From NCBI RefSeq assembly GCF_003590095.1, contig NC_039501.1, positions 4,185,673 to 4,249,672 of the forward strand: 64,000 bases of DNA, in the 5' to 3' direction. Shown here piece after piece: positions 48,089 through 59,829 of this stretch (positions are counted from its first letter, which is position 1; each line of letters opens with the position of its first letter). The notes beneath the pieces were generated by a model that did no database searches, was not told the DNA's origin, and saw only the letters and a program-made list of their open reading frames with translations. This DNA is from Trichoplusia ni. Taxonomy: Eukaryota > Arthropoda > Insecta > Lepidoptera > Noctuidae. Both the position numbers and the translations under genes were made by a program.

Positions 48089-49300
48089 ATGGCGTCGTGG
48101 CTCGTCTTGCAGTATTTTTTAATTCTCCTAGCTATTGTAAGGTTTTTAAAATATGTATTATATTGTTTTTTTCTCCACTGTCTAAAACTCATTTTTTGAA
48201 AATTTGATGAGTATGCAATAAAGCGCTCTTCCTCTCTTCCATTACTTAAACTTTGATGTGCCCGGCAAGGTTCATAATTGTTTCAATTTTTTTATCTTTA
48301 CCACCTGTAATTGTATATTATGGATTGCAATAAACGATTTTTATTTGATTTGATTCTCATGAAATTTTGCTCTGCAGTAGTTTTGAGAATCGGATAGCAT
48401 TTATTTTTTATAACTCTGTGACAATTTTTTTATTATTTTTATGTAATTTTCCTTTACTAGAAATTACCAAAAAAAATGCCATCCCTATTGGTCAACTAAC
48501 ATTTTAAATAAACTGTTTATTTATTAAGTTCTACCAACAATACTCCTTTTTGCATTTCTTTCTTTTTTTTAATTACAGAAAGGATTTCACGCATTGGCAT
48601 TTCGACAAAAATCTCTGGGTGTATTATCTCAACTCTTCAGCGAAGATTCAAAAAACCCTTTAATTGTGGTAGTGGACTCCGCAAATGAACTCCGAGCTTT
48701 TGAAGATGAACAAGGAGAATTTAGTTCAGCAAGAGAAGCTAAGGAGTATATCAATGATGCTATAGTTAAGGAAAACTATGAAGAAGTTTTGTATAATGTT
48801 TTAAGGGTAAGTCTTTTTATTAAAACTAGCTGTTGTACGCGACTTCAACTACGTCCGCGATAAATAATTTGCAAGAAAGAAACGTAGTAGTTTAGGAGAT
48901 TACCGCGTGCAAACAACGTCACGCGTAATAATCAATGCAAGATACAATAATATTGTATTTCTTGACATAATTTTCTTTTTATCAGGCACAAGGACCTTTC
49001 GAAGGCAACGACGAAGAAAAGGAAGCTCATAGAAAACTAATAGCAAATGCCCTCCGAGAACGATGTCAAGCTAAAATTGAATGTGAAGAAAAATGCTCAA
49101 ATAAAAAACCCAAAGAATACTGCCAAAAGAGTTGCAAAGCAGTGTACGATTATCTTGTGCAATGCCCGCCTAACAACCAGTATAACAATAATAAGAATAA
49201 AGGAGGAGGATGTAACAAGGGCTCCTGTAGACCCCCACCGGAGAGCTCTTGTGGGCAAAAAAAGCGGGGAAAGACTTGCCCCCCGAGTTGGAGACGTTGA
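48089..49300 (+). CDS. Secreted Cys-rich protein, 196 residues (trio gene 3)
   Basis: Paralogue of gene 2; family not recognised. Exons: 48089-48136 (MASWLVLQYFLILLAI), 48579-48806 (76 residues) and 48986-49300 (104 residues plus stop), all phase 0 with GTAAG-type donors at the same places as gene 2. The signal peptide continues into exon 2 with a likely cleavage after GFHALA. Exon 2 carries KSLGVLSQLFSEDSKNPLIV, VVD and ends YEEVLYNVLR. Exon 3 has RERCQAKIEC, EEKC, YCQKSCKAVYDYLVQCPP (spacing C-x5-C-x3-C-x8-C-x3-C-x9-C), a short Asn/Lys/Gly-rich linker and the tail GKTCPPSWRR. It lacks the charged SCDEDSCKPKD array of gene 2, so it may be closer to the minimal form. The poly(A) signal is six bases after the stop. 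Confidence 0.88.
48825..48910 (-). repeat. Helitron 3'-end fragment in intron 2 of gene 3
   Basis: Just after the exon 2 donor, actagctgttgtacgcgact and actacgtccgcgataaataa resemble the reversed 3' end of the Lep1-type elements. It is short and decayed. Confidence 0.4.
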
Positions 49301-49305
49301 TCCGA

Positions 49306-49311
49306 AATAAA
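49306..49311 (+). terminator. Poly(A) signal AATAAA of gene 3
   Basis: AATAAA lies five bases past the stop codon (49298-49300), giving a very short 3' untranslated region like those of genes 1 and 2. Confidence 0.55.
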
Positions 49312-49539
49312 TGATAAGACTCAGAACTGTTTTATTATTTAAGTACATATAGGCAAGTACCAATTTCATTTTTGTAGGGTTTTGTACCCTGTAGATACAC
49401 TCGGGTCCTCTTTGTGTCTCAGTCATATGGTCGTCTATCATCAGGCTGTATCTCATGAACCGTGACACCTAGACTCCATTCTCACTAGTAAGTTGCTTTT
49501 TGTAAAATCGACGATTCATTATTTAATCTTAATGTAATA

Positions 49540-49690
49540 AAGGTTTCACAAACATCACAATATGTGCACAATGACATTCAGAATCGGAACAAGCATTTGT
49601 GGATCATGTAAACGCTTGTCCTACACGGTGATAGAACCCACGACACGTCGAGCCAAGGGCTTGGCTACCTCAACTACTTGGCTATCTATG
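49540..49690 (-). repeat. tRNA-derived-type dispersed repeat
   Basis: Contains gcatttgtggatcatgtaaa, gcttgtcctacacggtgata and gaacccacgacacgtcgagc. It is the same family as 1-310 and 52178-52345. A fragment of the 'agggttttgtaccctgtaga' repeat precedes it at 49370-49480. Confidence 0.5.
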
Positions 49691-49699
49691 GAGTCCAAG

Positions 49700-52170
49700 G
49701 ATGTAATCAAAACAAAGATTATCTGATTACGTCACGGTAAAAAAACACATATCTAAATTTTTTTCAAAGTACCAAAAAAAATGATTCATCAGTGATCTCT
49801 ATCCCTTTTTTCGAGTTCAAAAACTATCCCAACATAAAAATCTTATTACTATTTTCTGGCATCCATTTTATTTTATGAAATCGATAAAATATTTTAAAAG
49901 CTTTCAAAGACATACCGGGTTCTATATTCACGAGAATTTAAGGAAGAATGTCTCTGAAAACTACACTTTGAAAATTACGGAATATTATATTGTTCTATTT
50001 TTGGCAACAAAAATCTAAGGCTTCGTATTTCTGTAAAGGAATTCTGTTGTGGTCCTGTTTTAATAAAGGATTTTTTGGTCAAAGGTAGACCAAAAATAAT
50101 GTGTATTAAATAGCGGTCTTAAATTATACAGAGTCCATAATTAGAATGGCAGATTTTAACATTATGACTTAAAAAAGCAGGCTTATTGCAAGTAGCACAC
50201 GCAAACCAGGGTTCAATATAAAAAAAAATGCCACCCATCAAATTTATGATCTTCAGAACAGTTGAAATACTTCATAAATGTCACAATTGTCTGACTGTCT
50301 CGGTTCATGAGATACAGATGATGCCTGGTGACAGATAGAAAAACAGCAGAGCTCCTAGCATTGTTGCGTTTTACACTTTAAATAATGAACTCCAAAAAAT
50401 CATTAAATTCAGACCTTATAGCCCTTAGTAAACCCAACACAATAAAACTACATCACTCAAAAAATATTCAAGCGCACCTTGAACAATCCATTCTGACCAC
50501 ATTATCTTCTAAAACCAAATACCGATACAAAATTTAAAATCGACAACACAAACGGCCTAGAATTCGGTGCAAACAATCGTTGGACATTATCACGGCTATC
50601 CGGAGGCATTTAAAACCGTCCATCCGGACCGCATCACTTCATACGGCACGCTGAACTTTGCTGAGCTACGTAATAGCTCGGGATCCCGTCGGTATTTACG
50701 AAGTGTTTTGGATCGTATATTCAATCGGTACAAGAAATGTGGGTAAATAAATAAAAGCCAGAAAAGAGTTTTTGTTACGCTGTATTCTATGTGAAATTTA
50801 GTGAATAGAAAAAATAGTATTCTTGCGAGGTCGCATGCGTTTCAATCAATTCAGCTATCGAGCTCTATTCCTGGACATAGTCCTTCCCCAGTCCTCAGCC
50901 TTCCGCATCCAGATACTAATAATCATTTTATTTTGTCTCTTAAATCGTCAGAATTTTTCCAAAAACTGTTTTGTATATGATACTTAAATACCAAATAAAC
51001 AAAAAAATCCTACAGCAAAGTACCTTTTGAATAAACAAATAAAACATGTCTTACATAAATACAAACTACTTTACCAAAAATTCCAAGAAATTGTGTGCTA
51101 AATTTAATATTGTGTCTACATAAATATGGATATTGGGTCCGTATATAAATAAAACGATAGGGAATCTCTAAGGGCCGGGAATTGATAGCAGTACCCAAGA
51201 AAACCTCTTCAATATATTAAGGGTTGGTTTCCTTACTGTTTTCATGGAGTCCTATTAATTGTATGATCCTTATCCGACTTGGTATATGGTCTATTCGAAG
51301 TATCGATAAATATCCAATCGTATATCACCAATACCTTTATGAGAGTTATATTCAATAAATAAAATGTTTTTTTTACGGGTCTGCACACATAATGATAAGA
51401 ATAGAACCCTATTTATTATAGCTACGCTATCTTTGCCTCGGTCTGTAAGTGTTTTGTACACAATTATATATATTATGAGTATGAGTATAAACAGTTGAAA
51501 TTTTGCAGATGATGTTTTATAATTGCATCTAAAAAAAAGGCGAGGTAAAGCCTCTGTTGGGACGGTCATGTTGGGTGATATTTTTTTCTGAAGTTCTTTT
51601 TTGCTCTTGGCTCCAAAAAATATCTTTGTCCAAAGCAGGAATCGTTATTGGTGACATCAATTAATGTAGTTGAACTTCTCACTTAATGCACGTAAATAGC
51701 TTGAATTATTTTGCGTAGGTAGTATTGATTTAACCTAAATTAATGGATTTTGTATCACTCGTTTGCTACTTTATACATTGGATTGCAACGTGAACGCCAT
51801 GGTAATTATATCTCATGACTACGTTTGGCAAGTCACTAATTCGTAAACTAAATTAATGGCATCTAAAAGCTTTGATTTAGCCCTAATTCCAACCCTAGAC
51901 CAATAGCTATTAAGTTATTCAAGATCGAAACTAAAACCACAAGTGAAGGCGTGGTCTGAGTAACAGCTGGTAACATCATTACTCGGCTGGTGATAGTTGC
52001 GCACTTGTAATTTCCAACTGTAATTATTGTTGACAAACCGTGGGATAATGGGGTGGGGTCCCACTGGGAGCGAATGGCAGTAGGAAAATGAGTGATTTTG
52101 GAGGAGGTTAAATAAGTCTTTTGCAGGGTTGAAAGGTGTATATTTTTAGATAAAAATCACTAAATTTCAC
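49700..52170. other. Gene-free stretch
   Basis: No supported coding exon. About 50550-50720 is locally richer in GC (cggctatccggaggcattta, ccgtccatccggaccgcatc) and could be an isolated promoter or non-coding exon, but no ORF or splice series supports that. About 50260-50350 is a fragment of the 'gttcatgagatacag' repeat. Confidence 0.45.
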
Positions 52171-52177
52171 TTTTAAC

Positions 52178-52345
52178 ATCGACTCCCGCATTACGAAAAT
52201 TAATCCTTGGGTCGCGAGAGATTTCACAAACATCATTTTGCGCAAGACTTATGCACACAAATCCTTATTCTACGCGGGGATCGAACTCGCAACATGACAT
52301 GCACAGTGGAGTGGGTTTCACGAGGTGACCAGTACAACTCAGTTA
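52178..52345 (-). repeat. tRNA-derived-type dispersed repeat, best copy
   Basis: Read on the minus strand it contains GAGTTCGATCCCCGCG, a B-box-like sequence, followed by sequence complementary to caaatccttattctacgcgg and ending near ttcgtaatgcggg. It is non-coding. Confidence 0.5.
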
Positions 52346-53214
52346 TCAAATGCAAATTATAAATGTGACTAGTCTCGATTATGCAGTATCTCCTTATTTT
52401 TTTTTATATAGCTCTAGGTGCAAGAAATAACTTATGTTTTAATCACCAGTAAAGTCAGCTACCTCTACACCAAACTTTATCAAAACCGGTTAAGCCGTTC
52501 GAGAGTTAAGAGGCAACAAACATACACTCACAAACTTACTTTACATTAATAATTCTTTAGATTATATTTTTCGCATATTCTTGCTTTTCTCCATAAATTA
52601 AGTTGTATTTATACAGATTAATTCAGTTTTTGAGAAATATTGAAGTACGAAGCCTCCCACTATAGCAGCACCCTTAATAAAGGATCGGGTAAAGTTTGTG
52701 CGCTGCCAGAGACAATTTATTATGCGGACAACTCTATAGTCTGACTCTTCCACACCAACATATGTTTTAATTGTTCACAACGGATGTCTTTGTAGATTGT
52801 CAAAGTTCAGCTAATAGATTATTATGTTATAAAGTTTTCGTTGGTTTTCATTAAAAATGTGGCTCAAGTAGTTATCCTTCAAATGTTTTAAACGCGAAAG
52901 ATTATGTGAATGGATGTTTGGGTGTTTGATAGTCTTTACAAGCAAAAATTCCAAAATTATTTTTTTGGTAGCTATTTAGAGTTATATGCAAAATAACTAC
53001 ACCCTTAGCTATATTGGCGTGAGTTGAGAAAACTGCCAGAGTTACATAGATGTAGTGCACGATGGAAATGTTTTTTCTTAATAGTCTAACAATCATCAAG
53101 CCTAATTAATATATAACTTATTTCAAACACACATTTGGTTTTGAGTATAAAATTGATTCCTATAAAAATAGAAACTTATCGCTCCAAGAATGTCATAATA
53201 TCAGTTCTTTACTA

Positions 53215-53345
53215 ATTCATGCAACGGTTTACTCACGCGTATTTATCGGGAGTGCCTGACTAGTTTCGGACCTAACCGGAGTTTATGAAAGACTTCGTTG
53301 CATCATTTAATAATGAATCAGTCTCACGATAGTTACTCTAAAAAT
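53215..53345. mobile_element. Copy of the ACTCACGCGTATTTATCGGG short element
   Basis: Shares gtttactcacgcgtatttat, tagtttcggacctaaccgga and catttaataatgaatcagtc with the nested element at 40-220, but is shorter (the GC-rich centre is missing). It is non-coding. Confidence 0.6.
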
Positions 53346-54141
53346 ATTAGTTATTCTGATTTTCGAAGATATTTTTTTGGATTACAAGTTTTTGGTAATG
53401 TTCATATCCCCATAACCACATGGTTATAGTCGCGAGCCACAGTCAGTTGTTGAATATTTTACGAAACTATTGACCTAGAAATATTCAGCTGAAGACAACA
53501 AGAGCGGAGAAAGGGGTCCCTAATCTCTTTCCAGACTGCTTTAAGTGACTTATCCAAGATTAGTCACTAAGGTTTAAGATTTCGCGTTTAATTCGATTTC
53601 AATTTTAAGACTGGGATGTTGTCAAAGTGGTTAGCGGGACAGACTGCTATATCGAAGCTCTATTCTACGATAGACAAAAGTTGATGCATCGTTTGACTAC
53701 GGCAAACAGTACTTCAATAAAACTATAGTTGAAGTGAAATATAGGATGAATTGTAAATAAAAAGTGCGAACAGTCGGCTACAAAAGTCAGTTAGTTACCT
53801 AGAACCAAATAAAGAAAATGACAGTAATAATTTTTAGGGTTGCGTAACGAAAGGATAAAATCGGAACCCACTTACGAAGGCTCCACTGCCTGACTGTTCG
53901 TGATTTTGTCACCAGGTTATATCTGATGAACTGTGACAGCGAGACAGTTGAAATTTTAATGTTCACAGGTGATGTATTAATATAGAGGCTATAAGAAAAT
54001 AAAGGTCAAGGTTAAGCAATATTTAGCACGATCATAATTTCGATAAGTAACCTTCATTTGCAAAACCTTTTTACAGGCAACGCTCAGGTTCAAGAGTCCG
54101 ACTCTTCTGTTCAGTGACTTGTGAAAAATAGTATTTAGTAG

Positions 54142-55313
54142 ATATTTATTTATTTATTTATTTAATAATTTATGTACACACACAAGAGATCTTAAAAGTA
54201 ACATAACATTATAAACATAAATGATGTACAAGGGTACTGCTTATTTCTTAAGAAATCTCTGCCAGCAGACCCGCGAAAGGAGAAGTCGTCAATATTGGCA
54301 GTCATGGTGTGTGGCTCAATTAAACTAATAAAAATTAAACTAATAAATCAATTGACACTAATACATACTACATATAACTAACAATATATTATAATATATA
54401 AATATATATATGCATACATACATAGGTATAAATACTATAATATATATATATGTATATCCAAAATAAGTCAGTCATGAGAGAGATAATGCTCTTTGACGCG
54501 TTTTTTAAAGATATGAAGAGATTTGGAATCACGGATGTTAGGCGGAAGCGAGTTCCAAAGTCTTACTGCGTGAATGGTAAAGGAGTAGGAATAGAAGTCA
54601 GTGGAGTGGGATGGGCAATGCAACAAGGATTTTATATGCGATCTGCAAGGGACATCAGGAGGTCGGGTAAAGGAAAAGCGTTCACGCAAGTAAGAGGGAT
54701 ACGAAGGATTGTGCAGGACATTGTACAGTAAGCATAAAATGCGAGTGTTCCGGTGAAGGCGGATTGGGAGCCACTTAAGCTGCTTACGGAGGTGAGACAC
54801 ATGGTCATATTTGCGCAGGCCGAATACAAAACGTACGCATAGATTTTGCAAGCGCTCAAGTTTATTAAGGAGCTCCTCGTTAGCATCCAGATAGCAAACA
54901 TCAGCATAATCGATGATGGGTTGGATTAAAGATAGGGCTAGTGAGATTTTAGTTTGAAGAGGTAGAAAGTGTTGAAGGGATTTGAGGGAATGAAAGGAAA
55001 AATGGGCTTTACGGCTAACTTCGGCAACTTGAGGACGCCATGAGAGATTTGTGTCCAATATAATCCCCAGATCCTTTACGGTTTCCGAGAACTTGATCGG
55101 GATTCCATCAAAGTACAGGCGCGATAACGATGATAAATTTAATCGGCTCCCCAAAGACCTGCTACTTATGATGATTGCCTGTGACTTTGATGGATTCACC
55201 TTAAGACCATAAGACTCAGCCCAAGAACAAACGGAAGCCAGGTCTTTATTCATGGCAGCAATGGCAGAGTCTGCCTCAGCAACTGGATATTGTTTTACTA
55301 GATTATGCGTCAA
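54142..55313 (-). mobile_element. 5'-truncated Jockey/CR1-group non-LTR retrotransposon
   Basis: The RT C-terminal region (54468-55313) is followed on the minus strand by about 300 bp of AT-rich 3' untranslated sequence and an (AAAT)n tail at 54142-54165. The 5' end is cut near 55313, inside the RT. Clade assignment within the Jockey/CR1 group is not possible by eye. Confidence 0.75.
54468..55313 (-). pseudogene. LINE reverse transcriptase, C-terminal ~280 residues
   Basis: An intact open frame whose N-terminus is truncated, since the first residues come after the catalytic FADD-type motif. It shows the post-catalytic signature GLKVNPSKSQAIIISSRSL, then VKDLGIILDTNLSWRPQV and a thumb region RKAHFSFHSLKSL. 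A C-terminal block, LERLQNLCVRFVFGLRKYDH ... LRKQLKWLPI ... AVRLWNSLPPNIRDS, follows and is typical of Jockey/CR1-like elements. It has no endonuclease and no catalytic Asp pair, so it is non-functional. The absence of stops over ~280 codons suggests a fairly recent insertion. Confidence 0.85.
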
Positions 55314-55319
55314 GCTTAT

Positions 55320-57160
55320 AATATACTCTTACCTAATATTAGAACAATTCAATTGTGTACAGTCGTTTTTAAAATCTGATTGTGATAATCGACTGTTGTT
55401 ATTGGCTGTACCGCTTGGTTCGAGATCCGTTCTTCACTTTTCATTGGGCGTTTTTTACCAAAGGTACTGAACATTTTTCGGCCATTTTGAGAGTTAGTCA
55501 ATACAAAATATGAGGAATATAACTGGCGTTGGTTTGTCTGCTCATAATTTATAGTCCATGTCATAATATTAGTATTGAACAATTACCCGAAGATTATTTT
55601 ACACAATAAATATTCTGGTGTCTAGTCGCGTTTGACAAAATAATCAAAATATGGGAGTTTATGAGCTAGTTAGTGTAGTACTAGTATCAGTTACTGTCCA
55701 ACGAAAATATAATTAACAAAATCGGTAGGTGCATCCAGAACAAAGACCTAAGGTAGGACTAATTGAGAACATACTCCTTTTTGGAGTAGGTTGAGATATA
55801 AAATATGAATAAACAAGACGTACAAAGATGTACTGTATAACCTAAGTAATAGTATTAGCTTATATTAACCATCCTAATTTGTGACGAAACATAAATAACT
55901 TGGATTGATCTTCGGGATTCGTCCAAATTGCCTTGAAAATATTTCGGGTATTTGTGAAAGGTGCCAGTCAGAGCCTAAGTGTATTAAAAAACACAGTGCG
56001 AATTGGATACGATACTGAGGGATCCGTACAAAGGCAAGAAGCGAAGGAAAAAGAAACTGAATGGTCAGCGACCAAAAGTTTGTTTTGTTATAGCGGCAGC
56101 AGAAATACAGACCGCCGCAAACGGCGAAGGATTCAGATCAGAATGGATATTTGTAAAGGCCGGCGGAAAAACCTGCCCGCAGTGAACACGACACAAAAAA
56201 CAAGCACAGCCTTCGTATTAATCTTACTGATTTACCCTTTGGGTACGGATCCCTAACAAGAGGTTGGCTCGAAGTTATTTTTCCTACATATTTCTGTGAA
56301 GAAATGACGTTCAAATAAGATATTTTATTTAAGTTTCTTTAATGTCTTGGAGGTCACATTGCCCAACACACTGTGCACAGGGTGCTGGTTTGAACTCCGC
56401 GTTAGGCAAGCATTTGTGTCATAACAGTATACCTTAAAAGCACACTTAAACAAATAACAATCGACATCAATCAGGTATCATCATCATCAGCCCATATTCG
56501 TCAATTGCTGGACATAGGCCTCCTCAATTCCCCTTTCAGGTATTGTCTTATCTTTCAAATGAAAAAAAAGAAACTTCAAAAAAAAAACATTTTGTTGTGG
56601 CAACCATAAGCATGTGACTTTTTCTTTGTTTCACAATAGCATACATTATTTACTGCATTTTTTACATTATTGTACCATTCTTATGAAGACATAGTTTTGT
56701 TCTATACTTTGGAAAGAATTCTTTGAGCATTCCCACTCTCACAATACTTTGAATAGTTGAGATTATCAATAGATACTCTATTGCCCTTGACTGTATCTAG
56801 ATACTACTACTTGTAGCCCGTTCACACATGGTCTTTTTTTATTTCATTGGTCCTAATAATTTAGTATTTAGGGTTTCATACCTTAAAACAAGATGAATAG
56901 AGTTCAAGGTTTGAATGGAAAATTGAGTTTTTTTGGAGCGATCACATGCGTTTGCTTACCTAAAAATGCTATAACACAATTATTTTTTGAAACGCTAGAG
57001 AATTTTCATTTGTTTATATTTTGCCTTGTTAAATGTAAAAATCTTAATGAAAAATCTGTTTTACCCTGCCAAATAAAAACAAAACCATATCACTGAGGCT
57101 CCGCTGTCCATTTCTCCATCACCAGGAAAACTAGACATGTTTCTGGTACCGCTATAACAA
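55320..57160. other. Gene-free stretch with repeat fragments
   Basis: The 55930-56260 section has two overlapping ORFs rich in Arg/Lys and ends in tacccttt/gggtacgg, the terminus of a common moth repeat; it is probably a decayed element. 56475-56535 is an inverted RTE 3' tail (catcatcatcagcccatatt then ttgctggacataggcctcct). No gene is supported. Confidence 0.45.
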
Positions 57161-57164
57161 GAAA

Positions 57165-57434
57165 TCCACACTAATATATAAAGCTGAAGAGTTTGTTTGT
57201 TTGTTTGTTTATTTGTTTGAACGCGCTAATCTCAGGAAGTACTGGTCCAAATTGAAAAATTATTTTTGTGTTATAATGAATAGACTATTCATCGAGGAAG
57301 ACTTTAGGCTATAAACCATCACGCTGCTACTAATAGGAGCTAAGATACAATGGAAATTCTGAAAATAACAGGGCAGGTATAAATCATAACTTATATCTTC
57401 TACCCACGGGGACGAAGTCGCGGGCAACAGCTAG
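57165..57434 (+). mobile_element. Lep1-type Helitron
   Basis: Starts TCCACACTAATATATAAAGC after an A and ends GGGCAACAGCTAG before a T. It contains a (TTTG)n stretch near the 5' end and the conserved gaacgcgctaatctcaggaa. It is 270 bp and non-autonomous. Confidence 0.8.
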
Positions 57435-57439
57435 TACTT

Positions 57440-59570
57440 AAAATAAAGATCTAGGTTAATCAACGGTTGCTACGGTAATACTTTTTATAGGATTCGACCC
57501 TTACTGCCTTTGTTTTAAGAGTCCAACAGTAGCACCATTACCATCATTTTAAAGAATACATCAAAACAAGTTTCAACGAAATCTTCCTTAAAAAGGACTC
57601 TGACCCAGTATTTTAATCAAAAACTTCCATTCCCAATTGTTTGCTCATGTCGATGTAGGTTGCAAGAATGTTAGCGACGCGAGTTCGTCAAATAATTACA
57701 CTTTATTGGAACAATCGATGGCCGAGGGAATATCAATGCAAATTCTATTGGTTGTGTACTGTGGCAACGTATTATGACAGCAATTCGGGAACGAAGAACA
57801 TTTACCTATTGCAAAACATCTTTGTATTAAAAAGCTCTTTCTAGTGAAATGAGCGGCGGGATTTCTTCAACTGCAAAAATAAAACTGAAAAAGGTATGTA
57901 GAAGAAAGTATATTTTGAGTAAGATGTGACACGTATTCAATTTTCAATACGAAACTTGTTGTAACATCCAAACTTAGGGCAAGTATTTGTAGACCATAAT
58001 TATTTTGGTCTCTGCCTAAATTGCCCAATTAGTAACAAAATTATCTTTCTTCTATTTAGGTCAGGATTTGAATTGAATATTCTCTAAATACGATCGTCAT
58101 AAGTTTTAGTCGATTAATTCATTGTTTAAATCTGAAAGATCGACACCAGCAACAAAAATACATCATCCGTGAAAATATCAATTTTAGCTTTGGGCGGTTC
58201 ATGAGATACAGCATGGAAACACAGACGACGATGCCTCAGTAATAAAGGTCCAATTTTCACCCCTCAGTCATGCAAACCTAAAAATTCGTCACCAACGACG
58301 TCCTTCCAAAAAATCTCCGTCATGGCCACCCCACCTGAACAGTAGGTATGCTAATACAGAATAATGGACATATTGTGCCTATGTTGAACGACGTTCGGGC
58401 TATATCAGCAGCAAATACAATGACCTAACTCTCGCACGTGTAACCTGGGATTAACTAAATGGACACTGGCTTTACTTACGCTGTTGTTAATCTGGTTTTG
58501 AATTTATAATATCTTCTGACAAAATTTTGGTTGGTGAACTGCAGAATAGGTATAAGTTGATGTTGATATTTTTGTGTAATCGTTAATTGTCGTAGTGACC
58601 TTGTGGTGGCTTGAACGGATTTGTATGTACGCGGTAGCAGGTTCGAATCCTAGTCAACCAAGTTAAGAGACCAATGAGAAATTAGATTTTTAATAATAGT
58701 AATCGCTTTATCACAGACTTATTTCATAATAGTCTTGGCACTGTATAAATTCTATAAATTGTTTTGCTGTTGATCTTAAATGTATAAATTAAGAAAAAAT
58801 AACCATCAAGTTTTTTGTTCCATTACTTATATCAACATCACACAGACATCTCTCTCTATATGACAATCGTCTTACGCAGGATATTAATAGTAACTGCATG
58901 AAACTGTCACCCATCTTTAAAGCGACCGCGGAAAACGCCGCTTAACTTTGAAAAATTTAAAGGTTACGATTAAAATGTTTTATTATGAGTAAGTATTTTG
59001 TTTTTACGATAGTCTGGTAGTTTTCAGTAAAACAAATAAATCTGTTGACAAGATAAGGCATCCAATTGTCTTATGATAAGACGATAAAACTTTATTATGG
59101 ACCGCAGTATACTTGTATATATAATAAAAAGTAATTACTATCATTACACATGCTTGCATATTAATATTAGTAATCTTAAATAAATTATTTTGTCTCACGT
59201 TTTTAATTGGTGAAACAAAAATAATTGAGTCAATGTTATTTTTATGTTGTTAGGATCATTTTTTTTTTGTGGGTTACCGGCCCTTTCATTTATTTTTGAA
59301 ATGAAATCATTTATTCTGTAAGTAGGATATATCATCACTTTTACATGTCTTCTTATTTTTTTGAGAACGCTGGAGTCGACATATCCTATCTGACTACCCT
59401 GAGAAGAAATGTCGAAACAAACTCAAGGGGTCACAGTCTCTTTTGAAGTCCAGACAATTTCAATGCGAATAGATTTTCATCCAACAGATTAATTTATAAT
59501 TATGTTACCTGCAGCTTATTTGTACCGAACCCTCCTTGTTAAAGTCCGAATTACATATGTGCGTTTTTTA
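57440..59570. other. Gene-free stretch
   Basis: No supported gene. At 58590-58665 a B box (ggttcgaatcc at 58640-58650) and a terminal gtcaacca look tRNA-derived, but no cloverleaf is evident. About 58190-58260 is a fragment of the 'ggttcatgagatacagc' repeat. Confidence 0.45.
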
Positions 59571-59571
59571 T

Positions 59572-59820
59572 ATCTATCTTCTTCGCATATATAAAATTCC
59601 CGTGTCACGATGTTAGTTACCGTACTCCTCCGAAACGGCTTTACCGACTTTCACCAAATTTTAAATGCGTATTCAGTAGGTCTGAGAATCGACTAACATC
59701 TATTTTTCATACCCCTAAGTGATAAGAGATGCTCAAACTAAAAAAAAATTAGTGGCATTAAAAATAAATTCAACTAAAAAAAAAATTATCTGGCAAAACA
59801 ACGTTTGCTGGGTCAGCCAG
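59572..59820 (+). repeat. Second Helitron-like repeat family, plus copy
   Basis: Runs from cgcatatataaaattcccgt through gtactcctccgaaacggctt to caacgtttgctgggtcagcc. It is the plus-oriented partner of 34032-34275. The 3' end is CCAGT, not CTAGT. Confidence 0.55.
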
Positions 59821-59829
59821 TATAATGTA

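Noticed and set aside
54450..54731. 93-codon plus-strand ORF
   Set aside because: It lies antisense to the LINE reverse transcriptase and has no family resemblance.
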